Source: Comamonadaceae bacterium (lineage in GTDB: Bacteria; Pseudomonadota; Gammaproteobacteria; Burkholderiales; Burkholderiaceae_C). From it: DNA of 64,000 bases. The stretch's first letter is position 1; each line of letters begins with the position of its first letter. Of the stretch, positions 34,268 through 42,921 are shown one piece after another. Under the pieces are notes generated by a model. It was given only the letters and a program-made list of their open reading frames with translations, was not told the DNA's origin and did no database searches. A program made the position numbers and the translations under genes. The DNA is taken from the NCBI GenBank assembly GCA_027488215.1, contig JAIYCB010000008.1:1-64000 (forward strand), read 5' to 3'.

Positions 34268-36036
34268 GCGCCATCCACTACACCGTTGAAGCCGCTGACC
34301 TGCATGCGCACCTGTTTCGTGTCACTTTGACCATTGCGCAGCCCCAGGCCTTGCAAACCGTGTCGCTGCCGGTGTGGATTCCTGGCAGCTATCTGGTCCG
34401 CGAATTTTCCAAAAACCTGCAGAACCTGACCGCCAAACAAGGCAGACGCACCGCCGCCATCGCCCAGCAGGACAAATGCACCTGGGTCATTGCTTGCAGG
34501 GGCGAGCAAGCCCTTATGCTGAGCTACGAGGTTTATGCCTTTGACAACTCGGTGCGCACCGCCTGGCTGGACAGTCAACGGGGATTTTTCAACGGTACGA
34601 GTCTGTGCCTGCGGGTACATGGACAAGAAAATGCGCCCCACCAGTTGCAACTGCAAGCTGTGAAAAGCCAACCCACTTGGCAAGCCGCCACGGGGCTGGC
34701 GCCTGTGAAAACCGACAAGAAGGGCTTTGGCCTTTACCAAGCCAACAATTACGACGAGTTGGTGGACTGTCCGGTGGAACTGGGCGCATTCTGGAGCGGC
34801 AGCTTCAGCGCCTGTGGTGTTCCGCACCGCTTTGTGGTGGCGGGCGCCCTGCCCTCCTTTGACGGTGACCGCCTGCTGGCCGACACGCAAAAAATTTGTG
34901 AAGCGGCCATCGCGTTCTGGCATGGCTCAGGCAAGGCGGCGGGTAAAAAAACGCCTCACAGCAACTACCTGTTCATGCTCAACGCCGTCCATGACGGCTA
35001 TGGTGGGCTGGAGCATCACAACAGCACCGCCCTGATTTGCAAGCGCGATGATTTGCCACGCCAGACCAGCCCCCGAACGAACGAGGGCTACACCACACTG
35101 CTGGGTTTGATCAGCCACGAGTACTTTCATACTTGGAACGTCAAGCAACTGCGTCCCGACGCCTTTGCCCACTACGACTACACCCGGGAAAACTACACCC
35201 CACTGCTGTGGTTCTTTGAGGGTTTCACCAGTTATTACGACGACATCTTGCTGCGCCGCGCTGGCCTGGTTGACGACGCCACCTACATCAAGCTGCTGGG
35301 CAAGACCATCGCCCAGGTGCAGCAAACGCCTGGCCGCCATGTGCAAACCGTGGCGCAGTCCAGTTTTGATGCCTGGGTCAAGTACTACCGCCAAGATGAA
35401 AACACCGTCAATGCCACCGTGAGCTATTACACCAAAGGTGCTTTGGTGGCGCTGTGTCTGGACCTGACCCTGCGCAGCGAATTCAAAGCCGAGGGTCTCA
35501 CGCTCGACACCGTGATGCGAGGCCTTTGGAAGCGTTGCAAAGCAGGTCCCATGCGCGAGCAGGACTTGCTGGACGAACTACAGGCCGTGTCCGGCCGCAG
35601 CTGGGCAAGCGACCTGCAGCGCTGGGTGCACAGCACACAAGAGCTGCCGTTGCGCGATCTGCTCTCGGGGCACGGCATCCAGGTCGAAGCCGAAACATCG
35701 GGTATGGCGCAGCGCCTGGGCCTGCGCGTGAATGAAGCCACTGGCAGCGTGCAGGTCAAGGGCGTGCTGCGCAGCAGCGCGGCAGAAACGGCTGGCCTTG
35801 CCGCTGGCGACGAATGGCTGGGGCTGGACGTTGGAGCCAAAGGGCAAGGCGGCAGCTGGCGCCTGAACAAACTCGACGAGCTGAGTGCCCTGTTGGGCAA
35901 AGAACGGCGATTCATTGCCCTGATCTCGCGTGACAAACGCCTGCTGCGACTGCCGTTCACCGCACCTGCGCAAGCGAGCCATTGGCAGTTGAGTGTGCCC
36001 AAGGACCGCAAAGCCGATCAATGGCCTGCGGTTTGA
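34264..36036 (+). CDS. M61 family metallopeptidase with PDZ domain (glycyl aminopeptidase type)
   Basis: The 590-residue protein has an N-terminal beta domain (IPGSYLVREFSKNL), a thermolysin-like catalytic domain with zinc motif HEYFH at residues 285-289 in SHEYFHTWNVKQLRP, the third ligand Glu in LLWFFEGFTSYYDDIL, and a C-terminal PDZ-like domain (GVLRSSAAETAGLAAGDEW). M61 peptidases release N-terminal Gly or Ala. No signal peptide is visible, so it is probably cytoplasmic. The frame opens upstream at 33997, but the 4-base overlap with DUF3429 fixes ATG 34264. Confidence 0.92.
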   Translation: MSAIHYTVEAADLHAHLFRVTLTIAQPQALQTVSLPVWIPGSYLVREFSKNLQNLTAKQGRRTAAIAQQDKCTWVIACRGEQALMLSYEVYAFDNSVRTAWLDSQRGFFNGTSLCLRVHGQENAPHQLQLQAVKSQPTWQAATGLAPVKTDKKGFGLYQANNYDELVDCPVELGAFWSGSFSACGVPHRFVVAGALPSFDGDRLLADTQKICEAAIAFWHGSGKAAGKKTPHSNYLFMLNAVHDGYGGLEHHNSTALICKRDDLPRQTSPRTNEGYTTLLGLISHEYFHTWNVKQLRPDAFAHYDYTRENYTPLLWFFEGFTSYYDDILLRRAGLVDDATYIKLLGKTIAQVQQTPGRHVQTVAQSSFDAWVKYYRQDENTVNATVSYYTKGALVALCLDLTLRSEFKAEGLTLDTVMRGLWKRCKAGPMREQDLLDELQAVSGRSWASDLQRWVHSTQELPLRDLLSGHGIQVEAETSGMAQRLGLRVNEATGSVQVKGVLRSSAAETAGLAAGDEWLGLDVGAKGQGGSWRLNKLDELSALLGKERRFIALISRDKRLLRLPFTAPAQASHWQLSVPKDRKADQWPAV

Positions 36037-36040
36037 TTCA

Positions 36041-37342
36041 TCACTTGCCGCGCAAATCCACCACGCGTTTGGCCTTGCCCTGACTGCGCTCCACGCCACC
36101 TTCGGCCTTGAGTTCAATGGCCACGCTGGAGCCGATGTACACCTTGATCTCGTGCTGCAGCATCTTGGCGGCAGCGCGGGCTTCGATGCTGTCGGGTGAC
36201 ACGCCGGGCTTGGTCTCGACCAGCACCTTCAGGTCGTCCATCGGGCCTTCGCGGGTCAACACGCACTGGTAGTGCGGGGCCAACTCGGCACGTTTCAAGA
36301 TCAGCTCTTCGATCTGGCTGGGGAACACGTTCACGCCACGGATGATCATCATGTCGTCGCTGCGGCCGGTGATCTTTTCCATCCGGCGCATGGTGCGGGC
36401 CGTGCCCGGCAAAAGGCGCGTCAGGTCGCGGGTGCGGTAGCGGATGATGGGCAACGCTTCTTTGGTGAGACTCGTGAACACCAGCTCGCCCATCTCGCCA
36501 TCGGCCACAGGCTCGCCCGTTTCGGGGTTGATGATCTCGGGGTAGAAATGGTCTTCCCAGATGGTGGGGCCGTCTTTGGTCTCAATGCATTCGCTGGCGA
36601 CACCCGGGCCCATCACTTCTGACAAGCCGTAGATGTCGACCGCATCGATGTTCATGCGCTTTTCGATGGCGGCACGCATGTCGTTGGTCCAAGGCTCAGC
36701 GCCGAAGATGCCGATGCGCAGAGAGCTGGTCTTGGGGTCGATGCCTTGGCGCTCGAACTCGTCGGCAATGGCCAGCATATAGCTGGGTGTGACCATGATG
36801 ATGTTGGATTGGAAATCCTGGATCAGCTGAACCTGGCGCTCGGTCTGACCACCGCCAAAGGGCACGACCGTGAGGCCCAGTTTTTCGGCACCATAGTGTG
36901 CGCCCATGCCGCCCGTGAAAAGGCCGTAGCCATAACTCACATGCACCATGTCGCCAGGGCGTGCGCCGCCCGCGCGGATGCTGCGGGCCACCACGGTGGA
37001 CCAGGTGTCGATGTCTTTGAGGGTGTAGCCCACCACGGTGGGTTTGCCGGTCGTGCCACTCGATGCGTGGATGCGCGCGCATTGTTCGCGTGGCACGGCG
37101 AACATGCCAAAGGGGTAGCTGTCGCGCAAATCCGACTTGGTGGTGAAAGGGAACTTGGCGATGTCGGCCAGGCTCTTGCAGTCATTGGGGTGCACGCCTG
37201 CAGCGTCGAACTTGGCGCGGTACACCGGCGAGTTGGCATAGGCATGCTGCAGAGTCTGCTGCAGGCGCTTGAGCTGCAGGCTGCGCAGCTCGTCGATGCT
37301 GGCCTTTTCAATCGGCTCCAGGGGGAAGGCTGTTTGACTCAT
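36041..37342 (-). CDS. paaK: Phenylacetate-CoA ligase
   Basis: The 433-residue AMP-forming ligase shows IHASSGTTGKPTVVGYT, VSYGYGLFTGGMGAHYGAEKLG, YGLSEVMGPGVASEC, and a C-terminal domain with GRSDDMMIIRGVNVFPSQIEELIL. It makes phenylacetyl-CoA, the first step of the paa pathway. ATG 37342 is preferred over the GTG at 37345. It is third in a leftward paaG-paaI-paaK set; the epoxidase genes paaABCDE are not in the window. A related aryl acid cannot be excluded, though the neighbours favour phenylacetate. Confidence 0.95.
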   Translation of the reverse strand: MSQTAFPLEPIEKASIDELRSLQLKRLQQTLQHAYANSPVYRAKFDAAGVHPNDCKSLADIAKFPFTTKSDLRDSYPFGMFAVPREQCARIHASSGTTGKPTVVGYTLKDIDTWSTVVARSIRAGGARPGDMVHVSYGYGLFTGGMGAHYGAEKLGLTVVPFGGGQTERQVQLIQDFQSNIIMVTPSYMLAIADEFERQGIDPKTSSLRIGIFGAEPWTNDMRAAIEKRMNIDAVDIYGLSEVMGPGVASECIETKDGPTIWEDHFYPEIINPETGEPVADGEMGELVFTSLTKEALPIIRYRTRDLTRLLPGTARTMRRMEKITGRSDDMMIIRGVNVFPSQIEELILKRAELAPHYQCVLTREGPMDDLKVLVETKPGVSPDSIEARAAAKMLQHEIKVYIGSSVAIELKAEGGVERSQGKAKRVVDLRGK

Positions 37343-37362
37343 CACAACTCCAAAGATTCAAT

Positions 37363-37803
37363 TTATTCAGGGACCACGGTGCCTGCAATCTGCGCACTCT
37401 TGCCACGGAACATGGCAATGACTTCGCCGTTCTGGTTCGTGACTTTCATGTCGTAAATACCGTGGCGGCCGCTCAAGGTTTGCTCCAGGCCTTCGCAGGT
37501 CAGCACATCGCCGAGCCTGCCGGGCTTGAGAAACTCGATGCTGCAACCGGCGGCCACCGCGTTCTTGTTGTAGCTGTTGCAGGCAAAGGCAAAGGTCGAA
37601 TCGGCCAAGGTGAAGATGAAACCGCCATGGCAAATCTTGTGACCATTCAGGTGCAGCTCCTGGACCACCATGCGCATCAGTGCGCGGCCGGGCTCGCAAG
37701 CCAGCAGCTCCATGCCCATGGTGTCTTTGGACGCGACGTCCACCGCGAACATGGTCTCGCCCACCAAGCGGGCCAATGCTTTGGGATCGGCTGTGCTCAT
37801 CAT
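37363..37803 (-). CDS. paaI: Hydroxyphenylacetyl-CoA thioesterase PaaI
   Basis: The 146-residue hotdog-fold thioesterase has NGHKICHGGFIFTLADSTFAFACN holding the catalytic Asp, and SIEFLKPGRLGDVLTCEG. PaaI hydrolyses stalled ring-hydroxylated CoA thioesters and protects the CoA pool during phenylacetate degradation. It overlaps paaG by 4 bases and is followed by paaK after 20 bases. Two ATGs (MMS) occur at the start. Confidence 0.95.
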   Translation of the reverse strand: MMSTADPKALARLVGETMFAVDVASKDTMGMELLACEPGRALMRMVVQELHLNGHKICHGGFIFTLADSTFAFACNSYNKNAVAAGCSIEFLKPGRLGDVLTCEGLEQTLSGRHGIYDMKVTNQNGEVIAMFRGKSAQIAGTVVPE

Positions 37804-38600
37804 TCGCCTTTGAATTGGGCGGGGCGTTTTTCAAGAAATGCCTGAACACCCTCGAAATAATCGTGCGTGCGGCCCAATGCCGATTGGGCATCACGCTCGG
37901 CATCGAGGTGCTCGGACAAAGTGCGTGTAGTGGCCGATTGAAGCAAGGCACGGGTGGCGACCAGGGCCTTGGTGGGCATCTGAGCCAATCGCTCAGCCAA
38001 GGCCAAAGCACTGGTCAGCGGATCTTCGGCCACGTCCCAAATCATGCCCCAGTCTTTGGCCTGCTGAGCGCTGAGTTTGTCGCCGGTCATGGCCAGTGCC
38101 ATGGCACGGGCCAGACCCAATCGCTCGACCAGCAGCCAGCTGCCGCCTGCGTCCGGGATCAGGCCGATCTTGCTGAAAGCCTGGATGAAGCTGGCACCAG
38201 GCGCTGCGATCGCCATGTCGCAGGCCATGACCATCGATGCGCCTGCGCCTGCAGCCACGCCGTTGACCGCAGCGATGGTGGGCATGCGCAGTGACTGCAA
38301 CCGGCGCGTGCTCGGGTTGAAGGCTTGGTCGATGATGGGACCCGGATCAGCACGCTCTACACGGTTGGGGCCGGGGGTGAAATCAAAGTCCGACAGGTCG
38401 GCCCCGGCACAAAAACCGCGTCCTGCACCTGTGATCACAGTGGCACGGATGTCCGGGTTGGCCTCGGCCTGGTCGAGCGCGGCCCACAAGTCGTGGTGCA
38501 TGGCGCGGGTAAAGCTGTTGAGGGCTTGCGGACGGTTGAAGGTGATCAGCGCCACAGCGCCGCGCTTTTCATACAACACCGTTGCGTTTGATTCGGTCAT
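37800..38600 (-). CDS. paaG: 2-(1,2-epoxy-1,2-dihydrophenyl)acetyl-CoA isomerase PaaG
   Basis: The 266-residue crotonase-fold enzyme shows GRGFCAGADLSDFDFTPGPN, AVNGVAAGAGASMVMACDMAIAA and FSKIGLIPDAGGSWLLVERLGLARAM. PaaG turns the ring epoxide into the oxepin and also isomerises later intermediates. The residue after IPDAGG pairs with the catalytic Asp region of the family. An AGGAGAG site precedes ATG 38600. First gene of the paaG-paaI-paaK unit, directly downstream of a palindromic operator. Confidence 0.93.
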   Translation of the reverse strand: MTESNATVLYEKRGAVALITFNRPQALNSFTRAMHHDLWAALDQAEANPDIRATVITGAGRGFCAGADLSDFDFTPGPNRVERADPGPIIDQAFNPSTRRLQSLRMPTIAAVNGVAAGAGASMVMACDMAIAAPGASFIQAFSKIGLIPDAGGSWLLVERLGLARAMALAMTGDKLSAQQAKDWGMIWDVAEDPLTSALALAERLAQMPTKALVATRALLQSATTRTLSEHLDAERDAQSALGRTHDYFEGVQAFLEKRPAQFKGE

Positions 38601-38626
38601 CTTCGCTCTCCTGAATCCATCACTGT

Positions 38627-38658
38627 AACATTAACCGACCGATCGGTTGGTTAATGTT
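38627..38658. promoter_or_regulatory. 32-bp near-perfect palindrome upstream of paaG (TetR/PaaR-type operator)
   Basis: The arms AACATTAACC and GGTTAATGTT flank GA-CCGATCGG-TT; only one symmetric pair is mismatched. The ACCGACCGATCGGTTGGT core is the form bound by TetR-family repressors such as the PaaR regulators of betaproteobacteria. It sits between paaG and the divergent crotonase gene and could control both. The regulator gene itself is not in the window. Confidence 0.7.
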
Positions 38659-38752
38659 TTCCCTATGCCCATTCTGCGCCAGAGCGACAGACTGGGTTCA
38701 GCTGGCGTGGTTATAGTCATCTCTTGAATTGACACCATGAGTGGAGAAACCC

Positions 38753-39532
38753 TTGAACTATGAAAACATCGAAGTCCGCGTCGAAGGCGGCAAAGTTGGC
38801 ATCATCACTCTGAACCGACCCAAAGCACTGAATGCCTTAAACGGCCCTCTGATGGATGAACTGGGCGCTGCGCTCAAAGCCTTTGACGCAGACGAAGCCA
38901 TTGGTTGCATGGTCATCACTGGCAGCGAAAAAGCATTTGCGGCAGGCGCTGACATCGCCGCCATGGCCAAGTACAACTTCCACGAGGTCTACAAGAACGA
39001 CTTCATCACCCGCAACTGGGAAACCATCCGCACCATCCGCAAGCCCGTGATCGCTGCCGTGAGCGGTTTTGCCTTGGGTGGCGGCTGCGAGTTGGCCATG
39101 ATGTGTGACTTCATCATCGCCGCAGACAACGCCAAATTTGGCCAGCCCGAAATCAAGATCGGCATCATCCCTGGTGCTGGTGGCACCCAGCGCCTGCCTC
39201 GCGCCATGGGCAAGTCCAAGGCCATGGACCTGGTGCTCACAGGCCGCATGATGGACGCTGTTGAAGCCGAGCGCGGCGGTCTGGTCAGCCGCGTGGTGCC
39301 GCTGGACAAGTTGATGGACGAAGCACTGGGCGCAGCCCTGATGATCTGTGGCTACGGCCAACTGGCGACGATGGCCGCGAAGGAGAGTGTGAACCGCGCT
39401 TACGAAAGCGGTTTGACGGACGGCGTGATGTTCGAGCGCCGCATCTTCCACGGCCTGTTTGCCACTGCCGACCAAAAGGAAGGCATGGACGCCTTTTTGA
39501 ACAAGCGCGCACCGAAATTCATCAACGGCTGA
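38753..39532 (+). CDS. Enoyl-CoA hydratase (PaaF-like crotonase)
   Basis: The hydratase has about 259 residues: YENIEVRVEGGKVGIITLNRPKALNAL, AFAAGADIAAMA, SGFALGGGCELAMMCDFIIAADNAKFGQPEIKIGIIPGAGGTQRL with both catalytic Glu residues of true enoyl-CoA hydratases. A GTG at 38741 opens the frame, but a GGAG site at 38743-38746 lies 7 bases before TTG 38753, giving MNYENIE, the usual family start. It is divergent from paaG across the palindrome. Likely role: beta-oxidation of paa or box intermediates. Confidence 0.9.
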   Translation: MNYENIEVRVEGGKVGIITLNRPKALNALNGPLMDELGAALKAFDADEAIGCMVITGSEKAFAAGADIAAMAKYNFHEVYKNDFITRNWETIRTIRKPVIAAVSGFALGGGCELAMMCDFIIAADNAKFGQPEIKIGIIPGAGGTQRLPRAMGKSKAMDLVLTGRMMDAVEAERGGLVSRVVPLDKLMDEALGAALMICGYGQLATMAAKESVNRAYESGLTDGVMFERRIFHGLFATADQKEGMDAFLNKRAPKFING

Positions 39533-39556
39533 AGGCCTTGATCGTCGAAAGCGTGA

Positions 39557-40444
39557 TCAGTGGGGTGACGTCAGCAACTCAGGCTGCCAGAGCAGGCGCT
39601 CGGGCGCACTGAAACACAAAAAGCGTTTGTTGGTGGCGCGCCCAATTGCGCACAAACCCAGGCGCTTGGCCACGTCCAAGCCCATTTGTGTGATGCCGCT
39701 GCGGGACACGACCACGGGCACGCCCATTTGGGCAGACTTGATGACCATCTCGCTGGTGAGGCGGCCGGTGGTGTAGAACACCTTGTCTTGACCATCCACA
39801 TCGTTCATCCACATCCAACCGGCAATGGTGTCCACCGCGTTGTGGCGGCCCACATCTTCGACGAACATGAGCATTTGCTCGCCCTGAAACAAGGCGCAGC
39901 CATGCACCGAGCCAGACGATTTGTAGGTGGTTTCTTGCAAGCGGATGGCGTTGACCAGACCATACAGTTGGCCCTGCGTGATCTGAGCGGATGGCAACAC
40001 AATCTCGTCGATGTGGGCCATCAAATCTCCAAAGACGCTGCCTTGGCCACAGCCGGTGGTGACCACCCGCTCTGCGCTGCGCTCGATCACCACTTGTGCA
40101 TGGGTGCGTGTTTTGACGGCCGCCACACCAGGCTCACCGACTTCGCCTTCACCAATCGACCAGTCGACCGTGATGGACTCAATTTGATCCACTGAATCAA
40201 TCAATCGCTGGTTGCGCAAGAAACCCAGCACCAACCATTCGGGCTCGGCCCCCAGCGTCATCAAGGTCACCAACTCTTTTTTGTCGAGGTAAATGGTGAG
40301 TGCGCGCTCGGCTGGAATTTGCGTGTCGGCGGTCTCGCCAAATTCGTTGCGCACCTGCACGTTTCGCGTGAGGGGCGCACGCGCTCGGGTGATGTGGGGC
40401 TTTAACAAGGATGGCGCCTCGGGGGCGTTCAGAAGGTCAAACAT
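39557..40444 (-). CDS. fdhD: Formate dehydrogenase accessory sulfurtransferase FdhD
   Basis: The 295-residue protein carries sulfur from IscS to the bis-MGD cofactor of formate dehydrogenases. Landmarks: AERALTIYLDKKELVTLMTLGAEPEWLVLGFL, VSRSGITQMGLDVAKRLG and SVHGCALFQGE. The conserved CxxC loop is TTGCGQGSVFGD, so only Cys132 is kept and the second cysteine is missing. It stands downstream of the membrane formate dehydrogenase operon beyond a hairpin and could serve that enzyme and FdsA. It is convergent with the crotonase gene. Confidence 0.93.
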   Translation of the reverse strand: MFDLLNAPEAPSLLKPHITRARAPLTRNVQVRNEFGETADTQIPAERALTIYLDKKELVTLMTLGAEPEWLVLGFLRNQRLIDSVDQIESITVDWSIGEGEVGEPGVAAVKTRTHAQVVIERSAERVVTTGCGQGSVFGDLMAHIDEIVLPSAQITQGQLYGLVNAIRLQETTYKSSGSVHGCALFQGEQMLMFVEDVGRHNAVDTIAGWMWMNDVDGQDKVFYTTGRLTSEMVIKSAQMGVPVVVSRSGITQMGLDVAKRLGLCAIGRATNKRFLCFSAPERLLWQPELLTSPH

Positions 40445-40461
40445 GGCTTGAGCCTAACGTA

Positions 40462-40493
40462 AAAATCCCCCGTCGTTGCCGACGAGGGATTTT
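40462..40493. terminator. Terminator after the formate dehydrogenase operon
   Basis: The hairpin AAAATCCCCCGTCG-TTGC-CGACGAGGGATTTT has U-rich ends in both directions. It lies between the small secreted-protein gene and fdhD, whose ATG is only 18 bases further. fdhD may be expressed by read-through or from a promoter inside this gap. Confidence 0.8.
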
Positions 40494-40514
40494 GCGGTCA
40501 CGCTGGAAACGAAA

Positions 40515-40862
40515 TCAGCCCTTTTTGGCTGGCGCAGCAGCTGGTTTGGCACCTGCTGGCGCAGCTGCGGGTGCAGCGGCAGGTCCTGCAGCCGCGGTTT
40601 CTGCAGGCTTGTAGGCACCTGGGTCCACGCAAGCAGGCGTTGCCGTGGGTGCAGCCTTGCCTTTGCCATTGGTTTTGTAATAGTGGGCTGCCACCTTTTC
40701 GCGGGACTTGCACAGCTGGAAGTCGGCCACTTTGTTGCCGTGCGCTGTTTTGGCAGCCGCTTCGGCTGCTTTGGCCTTGGCTTCTTCGCTCAGGGGTGGC
40801 AGTTTGGCCACAGCACCGAAGCTGATGGCCAGAGCAGACATGACAAGCAAGTATTTTTTCAT
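40515..40862 (-). CDS. Small secreted Ala/Pro-rich protein of the fdh operon
   Basis: The 115-residue protein has a signal peptide (MKKYLLVMSALAISFGAVA), then a charged middle with SEEAKAKAAEAAAKTAHGNKVADFQLCKSREKVAAHYY, a second cysteine in ATPACVDPGAY, and an Ala/Pro/Gly/Lys-rich tail. The two cysteines could pair in the periplasm. It follows the cytochrome b subunit gene by 15 bases and ends the fdh operon. I recognise no family; the location suggests an accessory role near the periplasmic enzyme. Confidence 0.75.
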   Translation of the reverse strand: MKKYLLVMSALAISFGAVAKLPPLSEEAKAKAAEAAAKTAHGNKVADFQLCKSREKVAAHYYKTNGKGKAAPTATPACVDPGAYKPAETAAAGPAAAPAAAPAGAKPAAAPAKKG

Positions 40863-40877
40863 GAGGGTTCTCCAGGC

Positions 40878-42059
40878 TCAAGCAGAAGCGGTGGAAGCAT
40901 TCGAGGCGGCAGCGGTATTCGAGTTGGCTGAACGGTGCGCAGGGATCTTGCCCGACTTCACATCGTCGTACCACAACTCATGGTGCTCTTTGGCCCATGT
41001 TTCATCCACATAGCCCGTGCGCATGGCTTTGTAAGCACCGCGCATGCCCAATGTGCCCATGTAGATGTGGCCGATGAACATGGCCATCATGAACAAGCTG
41101 GCGACTCCGTGGATCATGTTGGCAATTTGCATGGTGGTTCGCTCATAGATCAGGCCGGGGATGAGCATGTTCAACACCAAGCCAGAAGCCACAACGATGG
41201 CACCCAGGAACAATACACCGGCCCAGAACAACACCTTCTCGCCGGCATTGAACCGGTGCGAAGGCACTTCGGTGCCAGAAAACAAACCTCCGCCTTTGAG
41301 TATCCACACCATGTCGTCTTTGCTGGGCATATTGTCTTTGACGAAAGTGATGAAGACAATCACCAAAGACACTGCGAACAATGGTCCGGCAAAGTTATGG
41401 ATGTTCTTCAAGGCAAAGGAGAGCCAACCAAAGAGGGTGTCACCCAAAATCGGCAACAAGAAATACTTGCCGTAAGCGATCACGATGCCCGAAATGGCCA
41501 AGGCACAGAAGGCAATCGCGTTGGCCCAATGGGCAGATCGCTCGAAAGGTGTGAACCGTTCGATCTTGCGACCCGTTTCCTGCCCGTGCAATTCGATCGT
41601 GCCCTTGGAAAAATAGAACAAGGCCATCGCGCCTACGGCAATCAACAACAAGGCAGCCCCATACGGGATGATGATGTTGTTGCGCACCTGACGCCAAGAC
41701 TCGCCAGCCGAAGCCAAACGCGAGCCTGGGTACTGCACAAAGGGCTGAATCAGGTTGCCGGCCTCAGGCGCTTGGCTCTTGGGCAGACTGGTGACACCCG
41801 TGACGCCTTGACCCACCGCACGCCACATGGGCGCATTGTTGCCGGGCTGGACTTGGCCACGCTCGGCATTGGTCTGGTCTTTATATTTCGGATCAGCGTC
41901 GGCACTGGGCGCAATCTGGAAGATGTTGGCGCTTTTCACGCCCAAGCTGGTTTCAGCCGGAGCAACAGGGTTAGCAGGCGCTGCGGCGGGGGCCTGCGTC
42001 TGGGCAGCAACGCCCCCCGCGGCCAAAGCCAGCCCGATGGTCAGTAAGAAGCGACGCAT
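40878..42059 (-). CDS. fdhC: Formate dehydrogenase cytochrome b subunit (gamma)
   Basis: The protein has about 393 residues, with a signal peptide (MRRFLLTIGLALAAGGVAAQ), a periplasmic segment of roughly 130 residues, then a di-haem cytochrome b core with membrane helices around IPYGAALLLIAVGAMALFYF, SAHWANAIAFCALAISGIVIAYG, NFAGPLFAVSLVIVFITFV, VLFWAGVLFLGAIVVASGLVLN and MIHGVASLFMMAMFIGHIYMGT. It anchors FdhAB and passes electrons to quinone. ATG 42059 has an AAGGAG site; an upstream ATG at 42080 overlaps the lipoprotein gene. The long N-terminal periplasmic part is typical of Fdh3-type enzymes. Confidence 0.92.
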   Translation of the reverse strand: MRRFLLTIGLALAAGGVAAQTQAPAAAPANPVAPAETSLGVKSANIFQIAPSADADPKYKDQTNAERGQVQPGNNAPMWRAVGQGVTGVTSLPKSQAPEAGNLIQPFVQYPGSRLASAGESWRQVRNNIIIPYGAALLLIAVGAMALFYFSKGTIELHGQETGRKIERFTPFERSAHWANAIAFCALAISGIVIAYGKYFLLPILGDTLFGWLSFALKNIHNFAGPLFAVSLVIVFITFVKDNMPSKDDMVWILKGGGLFSGTEVPSHRFNAGEKVLFWAGVLFLGAIVVASGLVLNMLIPGLIYERTTMQIANMIHGVASLFMMAMFIGHIYMGTLGMRGAYKAMRTGYVDETWAKEHHELWYDDVKSGKIPAHRSANSNTAAASNASTASA

Positions 42060-42076
42060 GAACTTCTCCTTGTTGC

Positions 42077-42307
42077 TCACTTGGGAGCACGGGCGTGGTC
42101 ATTTTGACCGTAATGTGCACGGGCTTTGAGATGGTTGGACCAACCCGCCTGATCACCGGCTTTCCAGCCTGGATCGGTGAAAACCGCTACGCCAGTGCCC
42201 GCAACCGCAGGTTTGTCAGAGCCAATTCCTGCGCGATCTTGGCGATTTTCGCCACAAGCCGCCAGAAAAAACAAGCTGCTCAAAATGATGGCTGCTTTCA
42301 TGCTCAT
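42077..42307 (-). CDS. Small lipoprotein of the fdh operon
   Basis: The 76-residue protein has a lipoprotein signal peptide; the lipobox LAAC is at residues 15-18 (FFLAACGENRQD). The mature part is short and polar with two tryptophans (DPGWKAGDQAGWSNHLKARAHYGQNDH). It overlaps fdhB by 4 bases and lies before the cytochrome b gene. No family recognised; position suggests a helper for assembly or anchoring of the formate dehydrogenase. Confidence 0.75.
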   Translation of the reverse strand: MSMKAAIILSSLFFLAACGENRQDRAGIGSDKPAVAGTGVAVFTDPGWKAGDQAGWSNHLKARAHYGQNDHARAPK

Positions 42308-42903
42308 GCTCCTTTGGCCTGGTTGCCGTAAGCCGTTCCCCAGCCCCAGACTTCTGCGCCTTTGCCGCGTTGAACCACACGGCCACGCAAAATGTCGGCA
42401 ACCACATCACCGTCACCCGCAAGCAAAGCCTTGGTGGAGCACATCTCGGCGCAGGCGGGCAATTTGCCTTCGGCCAGACGGTTGCGGCCGTATTTGTCAA
42501 ACTCGGCTTGGCTGCCATGCTCTTCAGGTCCACCGGCACAGAAAGTGCACTTGTCCATCTTGCCGCGCAGACCGAAGGTGCCGCTGGAAGGGAACTGGGG
42601 CGCACCAAAGGGGCAGGCATATGAGCAGTAGCCACAGCCAATGCAAATGTCCTTGTCATGCAACACAACACCTTCGTCGGCTTTGTAGAAGCAGTTGACG
42701 GGGCAAACAGCCATGCAAGGGGCATCCGAGCAGTGCATGCAAGCCACCGAGATCGATTTCTCGCCAGGTACTCCGTCGTTCAAGGTGACCACACGGCGAC
42801 GGTTCACACCCCATGGGACTTCGTGTTCGTTTTTGCAAGCGGTCACGCAACCGTTGCACTCGATGCAACGCTCTGCGTCGCAAATGAATTTCATTCGTGC
42901 CAT
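42304..42903 (-). CDS. fdhB: Formate dehydrogenase iron-sulfur subunit (beta)
   Basis: The 199-residue electron-transfer subunit has four [4Fe-4S] cluster motifs: CIECNGCVTACKNEH, CMHCSDAPCMAVCP, CIGCGYCSYACPFG and CTFCAGGPEEHGS with the later CAEMC. It connects the molybdopterin subunit with the membrane cytochrome b. There is no signal peptide; it is probably exported in complex with the Tat-bearing alpha subunit. It follows fdhA by 18 bases and overlaps the lipoprotein gene by 4 bases. Confidence 0.95.
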   Translation of the reverse strand: MARMKFICDAERCIECNGCVTACKNEHEVPWGVNRRRVVTLNDGVPGEKSISVACMHCSDAPCMAVCPVNCFYKADEGVVLHDKDICIGCGYCSYACPFGAPQFPSSGTFGLRGKMDKCTFCAGGPEEHGSQAEFDKYGRNRLAEGKLPACAEMCSTKALLAGDGDVVADILRGRVVQRGKGAEVWGWGTAYGNQAKGA

Positions 42904-42921
42904 CGTATTCTCCTGGAGCGC

